Part shown: in pieces, positions 1-6,400 of the stretch
Numbering within the stretch: position 1 is the stretch's first letter
Layout of the letters: every line of letters begins with the position of its first letter
Assembly: GCA_035702985.1 (NCBI GenBank)
Contig: DASSZD010000076.1
Coordinates: 1-6,727 of the forward strand
Direction of reading: 5' to 3'
Length of the DNA: 6,727 bases
Source of the DNA: JAKAXG01 sp035702985
GTDB lineage: Bacteria; Actinomycetota; Acidimicrobiia; Acidimicrobiales; Palsa-688
Position numbers and translations under genes: made by a program
The notes under the pieces: model-generated
Told to the model about the DNA's origin: nothing
The model's database searches: none
What the model saw: the letters and a program-made list of their open reading frames with translations, nothing else

Positions 1-20
1 TCCTTGTTCGCCTTGCCCAA
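1..20 (-). CDS. 5' end of an unidentified gene running off the left edge
   Basis: On the minus strand a TTG codon at 20-18 is preceded, five bases after its GGAGG core, by a near-perfect Shine-Dalgarno sequence AAGGAGGG at 32-25. The first codons read M-G-K-A-N-K and then leave the window. An ATG at 47-45 lies in the same frame and would add M-A-G-G-E-K-E-G-T, but it has no Shine-Dalgarno sequence of its own, so the TTG is preferred. The short lysine-rich start does not identify a family. The gene lies on the same strand as, and about 170-200 bases downstream of, the c-di-GMP phosphodiesterase gene, so it could be co-transcribed or have its own promoter. I see no clear promoter in 48-217. The call rests on the ribosome binding site and the open frame only. 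Confidence 0.4.
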
Positions 21-24
21 CGTT

Positions 25-32
25 CCCTCCTT
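25..32 (-). promoter_or_regulatory. Strong Shine-Dalgarno sequence for the left-edge gene
   Basis: AAGGAGGG on the minus strand is an almost complete match to the anti-Shine-Dalgarno sequence. It sits just upstream of the TTG at 20-18 and is the main reason for proposing a gene start there. It lies inside the frame that would be read from the alternative ATG at 47, so it argues for the shorter start. Confidence 0.45.
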
Positions 33-217
33 CTCTCCGCCCGCCATGCTGACCGATAGCCCGGCCGCCCTGGCGGATACCGGCCGTCGCCCGGCTTGGA
101 CACGGACCTCACCCGCCCCCGCACCGCCGTGCACCAGCTGCTGGGGTGCTCGGAGGGTCCTCTGGCCCCGGCCGGCGGCGGCGTCAGGCAGGTCGAACGG
201 AAAGGAGAGGCCGGCGC

Positions 218-2902
218 TCAGGCGCTGACCGTCGGGCGGGCGGCCAGCATCGCCGCCAGCTCCGATGCCGGTATCGCCTCGGACCACAGGTGCCCTTGGG
301 CCAGGTCGCAGCCGAAGTCTCGCAGCTCCTGGAGCTGCCCGGCCTCCTCGACGCCCTCCGCGCACGCCCGCATGTCGAGGGAGTGGGCCAGGTCGATGGT
401 GGCCCGCACGATGGCCCGGTCGGCACCGTTGTGGCCGAGCCCGGCGACGAAGGACCGGTCGAGCTTGACGACGCTTATGGGGAACCGGCGGAGGTACAGC
501 AGGGACGAGTAGCCGGTGCCGAAGTCGTCCACGGCGAAGGTGACACCCAGCCGGTGAAGGGCCCCGATGGTCACCGCCGCCCGGTCGGTGTCCTCCATCA
601 GCGCCGTCTCGGTGATCTCCAGGCACAGAGCCGACGACGGCACCCCGCTCTCGGCGAGCAGGGCGGCGACCTCGTCGACCAGGCCGCCGTCGAGGAGCTG
701 GCGTCCGGAGACGTTGACCGACAGCTCCAGGTCGCAGGCGCCTTGTCGGCGCCAGGCGGCCAGATCCCGGAGGGCCTGGCGAAGGACCCAGCGGCCGACG
801 ACCAGGATCAGACCCGTCTCCTCCGCTACTGGGATGAATTCTGCCGGCGGGATCCGGCCGAGGGTGGGGCGGTCCCACCGTAGGAGTGCTTCAGCGCCGA
901 TGATGGCGCCGGTGGCGGGGTCGACGACCGGCTGGTAGTGCAGCGCCAGATCGCCGGCGTCCACCGCCCCCCGCAATGCCTCCTCCATCTCCAGGCGGGC
1001 CACCGCCCGCCGGCGGGTCGGCTCGTCGAAGAGCTCGGCGCAGCCCCGACCGCGTTCCTTGGCGCGAAACAGGGCGGCGTCGGCGTCGCGCAGGAGCGAT
1101 TCGGCGTCGGCCTCCGGGTCGGCCGTCACCGCGATGCCGACACTGACCGAGGCGGACAGCTCGCGGGCGTCGACCGTATAGGCCTCGGAGGCGACCGCGA
1201 GGAGCCGCTGCGCGGTGGCGACCGCCTCACGCTCCTCCATGTCCTCGCAGATCACGACGAAAGAGTCGGCGCCGAAGCGGCCCACGGTGTCGTGGGGCCG
1301 CACCGAATCGGCCAACCGGGCGGCGAGCTGGCGCAGTATCTCGTCACCGGTCCCGTGGCCGAGGGAGTCGTTGATCACCTTCAGGCGGTCGACGTCGATG
1401 AACAGGACGGAGATGGCTGAGCTCCCCCGCGACAGTCGCTTCAAGGCGAGAGCCAGGTGATCCTCCACCACGGCCCGGTTGGCGACACCCGTCAGCTGGT
1501 CGGTCACCCCCTGGCGGCGCAGGGCCGCTTCCATCTCCTTGCGGGCGGAGATGTCACGGGCGAACGCCCGGAACACGACCTTCTGCCCGACCGGCACGGT
1601 GGCCATGCGCAGCTCGATCGGGACCTCCGTGCCGTCGGCCCGCCGGGCGGTGACCTCGATGGGCTCGTGGACGCGGGCAGCCACGGGCTCGTCCGCCACG
1701 ACCCGCTGCAGCCCCGCCAGGTGCTGCTGGCGGTGACGCCGCGGCACGATCAGGTCGCTCGCCATGGCACCGACGGCTTCATCGCTGCGATAGCCGAAGA
1801 TCGTCTCGGCCGCCGGGTTCCACTCGGTCACCCGGCCTTCGGAGTCCATACCGATGTAGGCATCCGATGACAGCCCGACGACGGTGGTGTACGCCCGTTC
1901 CGCCTCGTGCCGGTCGGTGACGTCGGTCGCCACCCCCAGCATCACCGATGGCTGCCCCAACATGTCGGCGATGACCTGGATCCGGCACCGGTAGAGGCGC
2001 ACCTCTCCCTCGGCGGTGATGGTCCGGAGATCCTCTTCGACCATGCGGCCCGGCGGCGTGGCCCGGATGCGGTCCAGGTCGGCCTTGTGGCGGTCGTCGG
2101 GATGGATGCGCGACTGGAAGTCGGCGTAGGTCACCGTGCGGTCGCCGGGGGTGCGCTCCAACGCCGCCCAGGCGTTGTTCGACGTCATGGTACGACCGCT
2201 GCCCAGGTCGGTGCGGAAGGCGATGGTCTGGGTCGCTTCCAGGGCCAGCTGCAAGCTGGCGTGGCTGGCGGCCAGATCCGAGGCGCTCCGCATGCGGGCG
2301 GTGACATCCTCGAGCTTGACGACGGAGGCGATGCGCCCCTCGGAGGCGGAGAGGGGGACCACCTCGTACGACACCCACACCGGGGAACCGTCGCGGTGCC
2401 ACAGCAGCTCCTCGCCCCGCCACGCCTCCCGGCCCGTTACCGCCGACTGGATGAGGCACGATCCCGGCGCTACGGGCGACCCGTCCGGACCGGTGCCGTG
2501 GACCAGCCGGTGGATGTCGGCGCCCAGCATCTCGTCCTGGGTGTAGCCGAACAGCTCTGCGGCCCGGCGGTTGGCGAACACGCACAGGCCGACGCCGTCC
2601 ATGGCGAACATCGCATCCGGGGAGGAGTTCAGCGCCTCGCCCTGGCGGGCCAGCCGTATCAGCTCCGACGTGTCGCTCAGGCCCAGCCGGTTGGCGATGC
2701 CCCGCAGCCGCGACGGCATGGCGCTCGGGCTGATGCCCGCCAGCTGGGCCGCTTCGCCCATCGTGTCCCCGATACCCACCGCCGTTACGACGCATCGCTG
2801 GCGAGGCGTCAGGCCCGCCAGGCCCACTGTCAGCACCAGGCACGCCAGATCCGACAAGCCGGCGTCGGCCAGCTTGCGTTGATCCTCCCCAGTCATGTAC
2901 AC
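218..2902 (-). CDS. LuxR-type HTH / triple-PAS / degenerate GGDEF / EAL protein, probable c-di-GMP phosphodiesterase
   Basis: This 894-residue protein probably hydrolyses cyclic di-GMP to pGpG in response to a PAS-sensed signal. No membrane segment is evident, so it is likely cytoplasmic. Domains seen: LuxR/GerE-like HTH (about 31-86, opening LTPRQR and closing LGLSDTSELIRLA); PAS domains at about 88-203, 213-331 (with IHPDD) and 338-457 (with WNPAAETIFGY); GGDEF at 463-626; EAL at 636-885. The EAL domain keeps the residues known to bind metal and substrate: E671 in EALLRW, N730, E762, D792-D793 in DDFGTGYSS, K813, E849 and Q869. The GGDEF motif reads GADSF (544-548), so cyclase activity is doubtful. 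D503, N511 and D520 remain, as does an RxxD (535-538) five residues before the motif. The start is GTG 2902 or ATG 2896; neither has a clear Shine-Dalgarno sequence. It lies 70 bases downstream of the PAS-LuxR gene on the same strand. An N-terminal HTH on this architecture is unusual. The domain assignment is firm; DNA binding is inferred. Confidence 0.95.
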   Translation of the reverse strand: MYMTGEDQRKLADAGLSDLACLVLTVGLAGLTPRQRCVVTAVGIGDTMGEAAQLAGISPSAMPSRLRGIANRLGLSDTSELIRLARQGEALNSSPDAMFAMDGVGLCVFANRRAAELFGYTQDEMLGADIHRLVHGTGPDGSPVAPGSCLIQSAVTGREAWRGEELLWHRDGSPVWVSYEVVPLSASEGRIASVVKLEDVTARMRSASDLAASHASLQLALEATQTIAFRTDLGSGRTMTSNNAWAALERTPGDRTVTYADFQSRIHPDDRHKADLDRIRATPPGRMVEEDLRTITAEGEVRLYRCRIQVIADMLGQPSVMLGVATDVTDRHEAERAYTTVVGLSSDAYIGMDSEGRVTEWNPAAETIFGYRSDEAVGAMASDLIVPRRHRQQHLAGLQRVVADEPVAARVHEPIEVTARRADGTEVPIELRMATVPVGQKVVFRAFARDISARKEMEAALRRQGVTDQLTGVANRAVVEDHLALALKRLSRGSSAISVLFIDVDRLKVINDSLGHGTGDEILRQLAARLADSVRPHDTVGRFGADSFVVICEDMEEREAVATAQRLLAVASEAYTVDARELSASVSVGIAVTADPEADAESLLRDADAALFRAKERGRGCAELFDEPTRRRAVARLEMEEALRGAVDAGDLALHYQPVVDPATGAIIGAEALLRWDRPTLGRIPPAEFIPVAEETGLILVVGRWVLRQALRDLAAWRRQGACDLELSVNVSGRQLLDGGLVDEVAALLAESGVPSSALCLEITETALMEDTDRAAVTIGALHRLGVTFAVDDFGTGYSSLLYLRRFPISVVKLDRSFVAGLGHNGADRAIVRATIDLAHSLDMRACAEGVEEAGQLQELRDFGCDLAQGHLWSEAIPASELAAMLAARPTVSA

Positions 2903-2972
2903 GCCATCACTATCGGCGCGTCGAGGCGATGATCGTCTAGGCGAAAAGTCACCTTTAGGGGGGCGGAGTGTC

Positions 2973-3440
2973 CTACTGCGCCTCCTTCGGCCCGTCGCCG
3001 GGCCGTAGCAGGCGGAGAAGCTCCTCCTGCGACCGCACTCCCACCTTGCGGAAGATGTCGGTCAGATGGTTGCGCACCGTGCTCTGGCTGATGAACAGCT
3101 GCCCGGCGATCCCCGGCACCCGCTCGCCCTGCAGCAGCCGGGTGAGCACCTCCCACTGGCGGGGCGACAGCTCCTCCAAGCCGGGCACGTCCTCGAGTAC
3201 CGGCGTGGCGTGGAAGCCGGCCGCCACCCCGGAGGCGGCCACCTCGCCGGCGATCCGCCACATGTGCCTCTCCAGCACCGCCGCCCGCGCCGCCGCCGAT
3301 GATGCCGATCCTTCCCTGTCCGCCCAGGCGGCCGAGAACGCGAAGCCGAGCCTCAGCCGGTCGTCCGGCACCGGCGTGATTACGCCGCGCACTTCCACCC
3401 AGTCCCCGCTGCGGTGCCGCAGCCGGCGCCTGGTGGTCAC
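2973..3440 (-). CDS. C-terminal segment of the frameshifted regulator, with intact LuxR HTH
   Basis: This 155-residue frame begins at a GTG (3440-3438) and carries the last PAS strands (residues 1-36), an alanine-rich helical linker (40-75) and a complete LuxR-type HTH (91-146, with recognition-helix region FISQSTVRNHLTDIFRKVGV). An automatic caller could report it as a separate small LuxR protein. No Shine-Dalgarno sequence precedes the GTG, and the residues before it still look like PAS sequence continuing from the upstream frame. Independent initiation is therefore less likely than a broken single gene. If it were translated alone it would be a constitutive DNA-binding fragment lacking the sensor. 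Confidence 0.5.
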   Translation of the reverse strand: MTTRRRLRHRSGDWVEVRGVITPVPDDRLRLGFAFSAAWADREGSASSAAARAAVLERHMWRIAGEVAASGVAAGFHATPVLEDVPGLEELSPRQWEVLTRLLQGERVPGIAGQLFISQSTVRNHLTDIFRKVGVRSQEELLRLLRPGDGPKEAQ

Positions 3441-4104
3441 CGCCGGCCTGGCTGCTCAGGGCGGCGGCCACGCTGGCGAACAGACCGGGCAGGTCGTCGG
3501 GGTGCACCACGTCGATCATCTGCCGGCCGATCAGCTCCTCGGCGCGGTAGCCGAGCACCGCCTGCACGTCGGTGCTGATGCGGGCGATACGCCACTCGTC
3601 GTCGAAGCTGCCCACGACCAGCCCGGCCGCCTGGTCGGGCCAGCCAACTGCTGGGGGCGGCGGCGGCTCCGGGACGGCCTGCTCGGCCACCGGGGTCACC
3701 AGCCAGAGCGCCCGCCGCCGGTGCTCGGCATCGCAGACCACCGTCCACGTCTCCGCTTCCAGCGGCTCGCGTCCCGGTCGGCGGAGCCCCCGCGTGACGC
3801 CGTAGGCGTCCATCGCCCCCGACGCCATCAGGGCCGACAACGGGGCCAGCTGGCCGGGGTCGTCCACCATCACCGAGGGGTCGACCTGCTGGGCCGGGGT
3901 GGCCGGCGGCTGGCCGAGCATCTCGACGAGCGACGGCGTCATGAGCACGAACTGCCCCTCCACCAGGTCCACCAGGGCGACCGGGAACGGGCAGCTCGAC
4001 AAGAGGGCGTCGTGGTCCTCCCCGGGATCGTCCAGGTAGCTGATGGCCGCCAACAGCCAGAGCCACCCCGGGAGCGACAGCTGGCCGACCGGACGCGCCG
4101 CCAT
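2973..4104 (-). pseudogene. PAS-PAS-LuxR transcriptional regulator, frameshifted
   Basis: Two consecutive frames together form one regulator of about 376 residues. Frame A starts at ATG 4104. It carries a weak PAS-like region (about 30-140), a proline-rich linker (144-151) and the first part of a second PAS domain (about 160-222, with VLGYRAEELIGR and VVHPDD). Frame B, open from 3455 to the TAG at 2973, completes that PAS domain (RRRLRHRSGDWVEVRG). It then gives a helical linker and a canonical C-terminal LuxR HTH (3003-3170, from LSPRQWEVLTRLL to VGVRSQEELLRLL). The frames differ by one base: dropping one G in the CGGCGG stretch near 3440 joins them as SSQAGVTTRRRL. Without the shift, frame A reads on for about 180 Arg/Gly/Ala-rich residues to 2893 and loses the HTH. 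Causes could be a true mutation, an assembly error or, less likely, frameshifting during translation. The intact protein would be a PAS-sensing DNA-binding regulator, possibly of the downstream phosphodiesterase gene. Confidence 0.8.
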
Positions 4105-4110
4105 TGGTAC

Positions 4111-4116
4111 AAACTA
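4111..4116 (-). promoter_or_regulatory. Candidate -10 element for a leaderless PAS-LuxR transcript
   Basis: On the minus strand TAGTTT fits the TANNNT pattern of bacterial -10 boxes and ends six bases before the ATG at 4104. That spacing would put the transcription start at or next to the start codon, the arrangement typical of leaderless genes, which are common in Actinomycetota. No convincing -35 hexamer lies 16-18 bases upstream. An alternative reading is that AGGTAG at 4118-4113, overlapping this element, is a weak ribosome binding site. Confidence 0.35.
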
Positions 4117-4152
4117 CCTGCCCGCCCGCTCCCGTACCGCCAGGACCGGCTG

Positions 4153-4181
4153 GTCCGGTGGCAGATCTGGTGCCACCGGAC
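4153..4181 (-). terminator. Intergenic hairpin, probable terminator without a U-tract
   Basis: A perfect 11-bp inverted repeat (GTCCGGTGGCA / TGCCACCGGAC) encloses a 7-base loop between the end of the secreted-protein gene at 4208 and the start of the PAS-LuxR gene at 4104. It lies about 27 bases past the tandem TAG TAG stops of the upstream gene. No T-run follows on the minus strand, so it is not a classical intrinsic terminator, but hairpins lacking U-tracts are common ends in high-GC Gram-positives. A regulator operator is the main alternative. The stem is certain; its role is inferred. Confidence 0.5.
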
Positions 4182-4207
4182 GCTAACCGGCCCTCGCCGG
4201 GCCCCTA

Positions 4208-5197
4208 CTAGTAGGACGGGGTCACGGTGTAGGTCACGGTGTAGGTGATGGTGTCGCTGTAGGCGCCGGCTGGCGTCGAGTAGTCGACCTGCACCTTGTT
4301 CGCCAGGGCCAGCGAGACGCCGGCGTTGCCGGTCGGACCGCTCGTGGTGAGGAGGTTCTCACCGGCCGTGGTGTAGCCGGCGTAGTCACCGGAGGTGGCC
4401 AGGGAACCTCCGAGCACCGGGCTGCCCCCGCTGCCGGTGACGGTGGCCGCGTATCCGAAGTGGTTCGCTCCCGGCCATGTGGACGCGGTGGACATCCCGC
4501 TGGACGCCGCCGCCATCTGGTAGGTGGTGGCGCCCGATGTGGCCTTCAGGCCGGCGTCTTTGACCGAGAGGGTGTACCCGTTGGCGGCATTGGAGGTGAC
4601 GGCGAGGTTCACGGTCTTCGATTGGGTGGCCAACGCCGGCAGGGACGGGTCCATGTTGAACGTGAACGAGCTGGTGTCGGTGGAGAAGCTGGTCGACTCG
4701 GCCACGTTCACGGCCACGGCGGTGTCGTCCGCTCCGATGCTCACCGACGGGGTGGTCACCGTGTCCACCGCGGCCGAAGCAGTGGTCAGGGTGGTGACGG
4801 TGGAGGTGTAGGACCCGGCGGTGGTCGTGTTGGTTAGGCCGCCGACGGCCAGCTCGATCGGGATCCCGGCGGCCACCGACACCGGGGTGGTGACGGTGTA
4901 GGTGAGGGTGGTGCCCGACAGGGCGATGGTGCCTGCGCCGATGCCGACGGTCTGGACCACGCTAGGAGCGCCCGCCGTCCCGGTCGGCACGGTCTCGGTG
5001 ATCGAGTCGATGGTCGTGGCGGTGGCAGTGGTGAAGTTGTAGGTGTACTGAACCCCGGTGGCGCCGACCTGGTTGTTCGACACCGACCAGCTGGCGTTGG
5101 TCATGGTGGCGGCCACGGCGGTCCCGGCGGTGAGGGCCATGCTGGCCGCTACCGCTGCGGATGCCCCGACCGCCACGCGGCGAGTGAATCGTTTCAT
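4208..5197 (-). CDS. Secreted Thr/Ala-rich beta-rich surface protein, partner of the DUF916-like protein
   Basis: This 329-residue protein is very probably exported and extracellular. Residues 1-30 form a Sec signal peptide: basic MKRFTRR, an alanine-rich core and cleavage near TAVA-ATM. The mature part is rich in Thr, Ser, Ala, Val and Gly with alternating hydrophobic residues, as in beta-sandwich proteins, and has no cysteine. It splits into an N-terminal half (about 31-150, SWSVSNNQVGATGVQYTYNF) and a C-terminal half (about 155-329) with VTSNAANGYTLSV and the ending PAGAYSDTITYTVTYTVT, a style seen in WxL-like surface proteins. No WxL motif, LPXTG sorting signal or C-terminal membrane helix is present, so attachment may depend on the neighbour. 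The start at ATG 5197 is supported by AAGGAG four bases upstream. The gene begins 55 bases after the DUF916-like gene, which suggests an operon, and ends with tandem TAG TAG stops. The binding target is unknown. Confidence 0.85.
   Translation of the reverse strand: MKRFTRRVAVGASAAVAASMALTAGTAVAATMTNASWSVSNNQVGATGVQYTYNFTTATATTIDSITETVPTGTAGAPSVVQTVGIGAGTIALSGTTLTYTVTTPVSVAAGIPIELAVGGLTNTTTAGSYTSTVTTLTTASAAVDTVTTPSVSIGADDTAVAVNVAESTSFSTDTSSFTFNMDPSLPALATQSKTVNLAVTSNAANGYTLSVKDAGLKATSGATTYQMAAASSGMSTASTWPGANHFGYAATVTGSGGSPVLGGSLATSGDYAGYTTAGENLLTTSGPTGNAGVSLALANKVQVDYSTPAGAYSDTITYTVTYTVTPSY
4220..4255 (-). repeat. Three 12-bp direct repeats at the 3' end of the secreted-protein gene
   Basis: The 12-base unit GGTCACGGTGTA occurs twice exactly (4220-4231 and 4232-4243) and a third time imperfectly (4244-4255). 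On the coding strand it produces the alternating D-T-I-T-Y-T-V-T-Y-T-V-T run that forms the last beta-strand-like segment of the secreted protein. Since the unit is a multiple of three, slippage would lengthen or shorten the C-terminus by four residues without breaking the frame. Confidence 0.6.
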
Positions 5198-5201
5198 GAT
5201 G

Positions 5202-5207
5202 CTCCTT
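5202..5207 (-). promoter_or_regulatory. Shine-Dalgarno sequence for the secreted-protein gene
   Basis: AAGGAG on the minus strand sits four bases before ATG 5197 and fixes that start. It is the best ribosome binding site among the complete genes here and suggests strong translation of the second cassette gene, as would fit an abundant surface protein. Confidence 0.75.
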
Positions 5208-5252
5208 GTTCTTCAGTGGTTGGATGGGCCGTTGTGGCTCCGGTCCGACCGT

Positions 5253-6287
5253 TCACGGCCGGGCCAGGGCTGGCGCCATTTGCTGCCGCCTCGCCCGGCG
5301 GCGACCCAGCCGCCAGGCCACACCCGCGGCCGCTATCCCGAAGGGGATCAGCGGCAGGTAAGAGGGATCGATCCACCAGACCGTCGCTGTCCGGGAGATT
5401 TCGGCTACCGCCGAGGGCGTCCGGTTGTAGAACACGATGGAGTCGATGTGCACCGGGCCGGCGCCGAGGCCGGGGTGGACGGTGACGGCCAGGGTGCGCT
5501 GCCGCCCCGGCGCCACGACGAACCGGCCGGGGAACGCCGCCACCTTCTCGGCCCCGAACAGGCTGCGGTAGTGGATCTCTCCCCACACCGTGGCGAAGGA
5601 CCGGCCGGCGTTCTCGACGGTCATGCTGACCGGCACGTCGCCGCCCAGCACCCACGCAGGCAGATGCACCCCCCGCAGGCGGATCAGGGAATGGCGGGGG
5701 CCGGGAACGTCCAAATCGATCAGAGCGGCCAGGCGGGTCACCACCTTGACCGCCCCGCTCCCCGTGGCCCGCGGGGTCACCACCAGGCCGAGGTAGTAGT
5801 CGTCAGGGGCGGTTCCCGCCGGGAACGACACGGCTACCGGATCTTGCACGTACGACCCGGCCGGCACGGTCAGGGTCGTCTCTCCGAGATGGACCCGTCC
5901 CGCCAACGACGGATCGGGCTGGTCCGACACCGTGGCCCGACCGTCGTCACCGAAGCCGACCCGCCCTATCGATACCGCCACGGTCAGAGGACGCGACGAC
6001 GCATTCCCGACGCGCACGTAGGTGCTCACCGGGGCCGCTCCCGGCGCCGCGTTGACGGGACCCGCCGGTGTGGAGACGACCAGATCACCCGAGGGGGCCG
6101 CCTCCGCGGCGCCGGCCGAAGCCCACGCACAGGCCACCGTCATCCCTGCGGCCGCCAGCGAGCGCCCCACCCACCTGCGGAGCTTGCCGGGGACGGGGCG
6201 GCTCGACTGGCCGAGCGGGGGAGTAACCGAGCAGGTATGTCTCACACCGCCTTCATCGCCCGACGAAACCGGGTTCAGGAGAGCCAT
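5253..6287 (-). CDS. DUF916-like (WxL-interacting-protein-like) membrane-anchored surface protein
   Basis: This 344-residue protein probably sits outside the membrane and tethers a surface protein or cell-wall component. An N-terminal signal has basic KLRRW (35-39), a hydrophobic core (43-60) and probable cleavage near AEA-AP (about 62-65). The extracellular part resembles DUF916 (about 67-170: a conserved N-A-S-S-R-P-L-T-V strand, DPSLAGRVHLGETTLTVPAG and DDYYLGLVV). A second beta domain follows (about 185-300), with VTVHPGLGAGPVHIDSIVFYN. A single membrane helix (about 309-327) precedes an arginine-rich cytoplasmic tail (RRRARRQQ). In low-GC Gram-positives, DUF916/DUF3324 proteins bind peptidoglycan and WxL proteins; this is a distant actinobacterial version by eye, not by search. 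The first 34 residues make a long n-region. GTG at codon 15 (6245), preceded by GAAGG, is an alternative start, since ATG 6287 has only a weak ribosome site. The secreted-protein gene follows 55 bases downstream. Confidence 0.8.
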   Translation of the reverse strand: MALLNPVSSGDEGGVRHTCSVTPPLGQSSRPVPGKLRRWVGRSLAAAGMTVACAWASAGAAEAAPSGDLVVSTPAGPVNAAPGAAPVSTYVRVGNASSRPLTVAVSIGRVGFGDDGRATVSDQPDPSLAGRVHLGETTLTVPAGSYVQDPVAVSFPAGTAPDDYYLGLVVTPRATGSGAVKVVTRLAALIDLDVPGPRHSLIRLRGVHLPAWVLGGDVPVSMTVENAGRSFATVWGEIHYRSLFGAEKVAAFPGRFVVAPGRQRTLAVTVHPGLGAGPVHIDSIVFYNRTPSAVAEISRTATVWWIDPSYLPLIPFGIAAAGVAWRLGRRRARRQQMAPALARP

Positions 6288-6400
6288 TCCGGTCTTTGAC
6301 TACCGCGGGCCGTGACGCCCACCGCCGGACGGCGGGTCGCTACACCACCCGAAGGGGCCAGTCACCGCGATCACACCCACGGTTGGCCCGGCCCCGGCAG

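Noticed and set aside
61..83. Imperfect inverted repeat (CCGGCCGCC ... GGCGG-ATA-CCGG) between the phosphodiesterase gene and the left-edge gene
   Set aside because: The arms are interrupted by a three-base bulge with almost no loop, and there is no T-run. In sequence this GC-rich such pairings are common, so no terminator is claimed.
201..210. Shine-Dalgarno-like AAAGGAGAGG on the plus strand
   Set aside because: No ATG, GTG or TTG follows at a usable distance, and it lies just past the 3' end of the phosphodiesterase gene on the other strand.
1779..2843. Minus-strand 354-codon frame overlapping the PAS region in another phase
   Set aside because: It is Gly/Arg/Pro-rich shadow sequence of the same strand; the PAS, GGDEF and EAL motifs are all in the other frame.
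1907..2932. Plus-strand open frame (341 codons) opposite the N-terminal half of the phosphodiesterase
   Set aside because: No domain is recognisable, and the composition is that of a GC-rich shadow frame. The minus strand there encodes an HTH and PAS domains.
4106..4138. GGTAC / GTACC arms around the PAS-LuxR upstream region
   Set aside because: The arms are only five bases and 23 bases apart, too weak to call an operator.
2968..4248. Long plus-strand open frame (426 codons) antisense to the PAS-LuxR gene
   Set aside because: Its translation is Arg/Pro/Ser-rich with no recognisable domain, and the opposite strand shows clear PAS and HTH motifs. Long antisense open frames are expected at this GC content.
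5058..6299. Plus-strand open frame (413 codons) opposite the surface cassette
   Set aside because: It spans two genes and their intergenic gap on the opposite strand and yields low-complexity Arg/Gly/Pro sequence. The minus-strand genes have signal peptides and a good ribosome binding site.
6322..6335. Short hairpin CCGCC-GGAC-GGCGG upstream of the DUF916-like gene
   Set aside because: A five-base GC stem is expected by chance here. The surrounding 6288-6400 showed no recognisable c-di-GMP or c-di-AMP riboswitch core.
6361..6380. CRP-like TGTGA half-site in the divergent intergenic region
   Set aside because: The right half reads TGACT rather than TCACA, so the dyad is absent.
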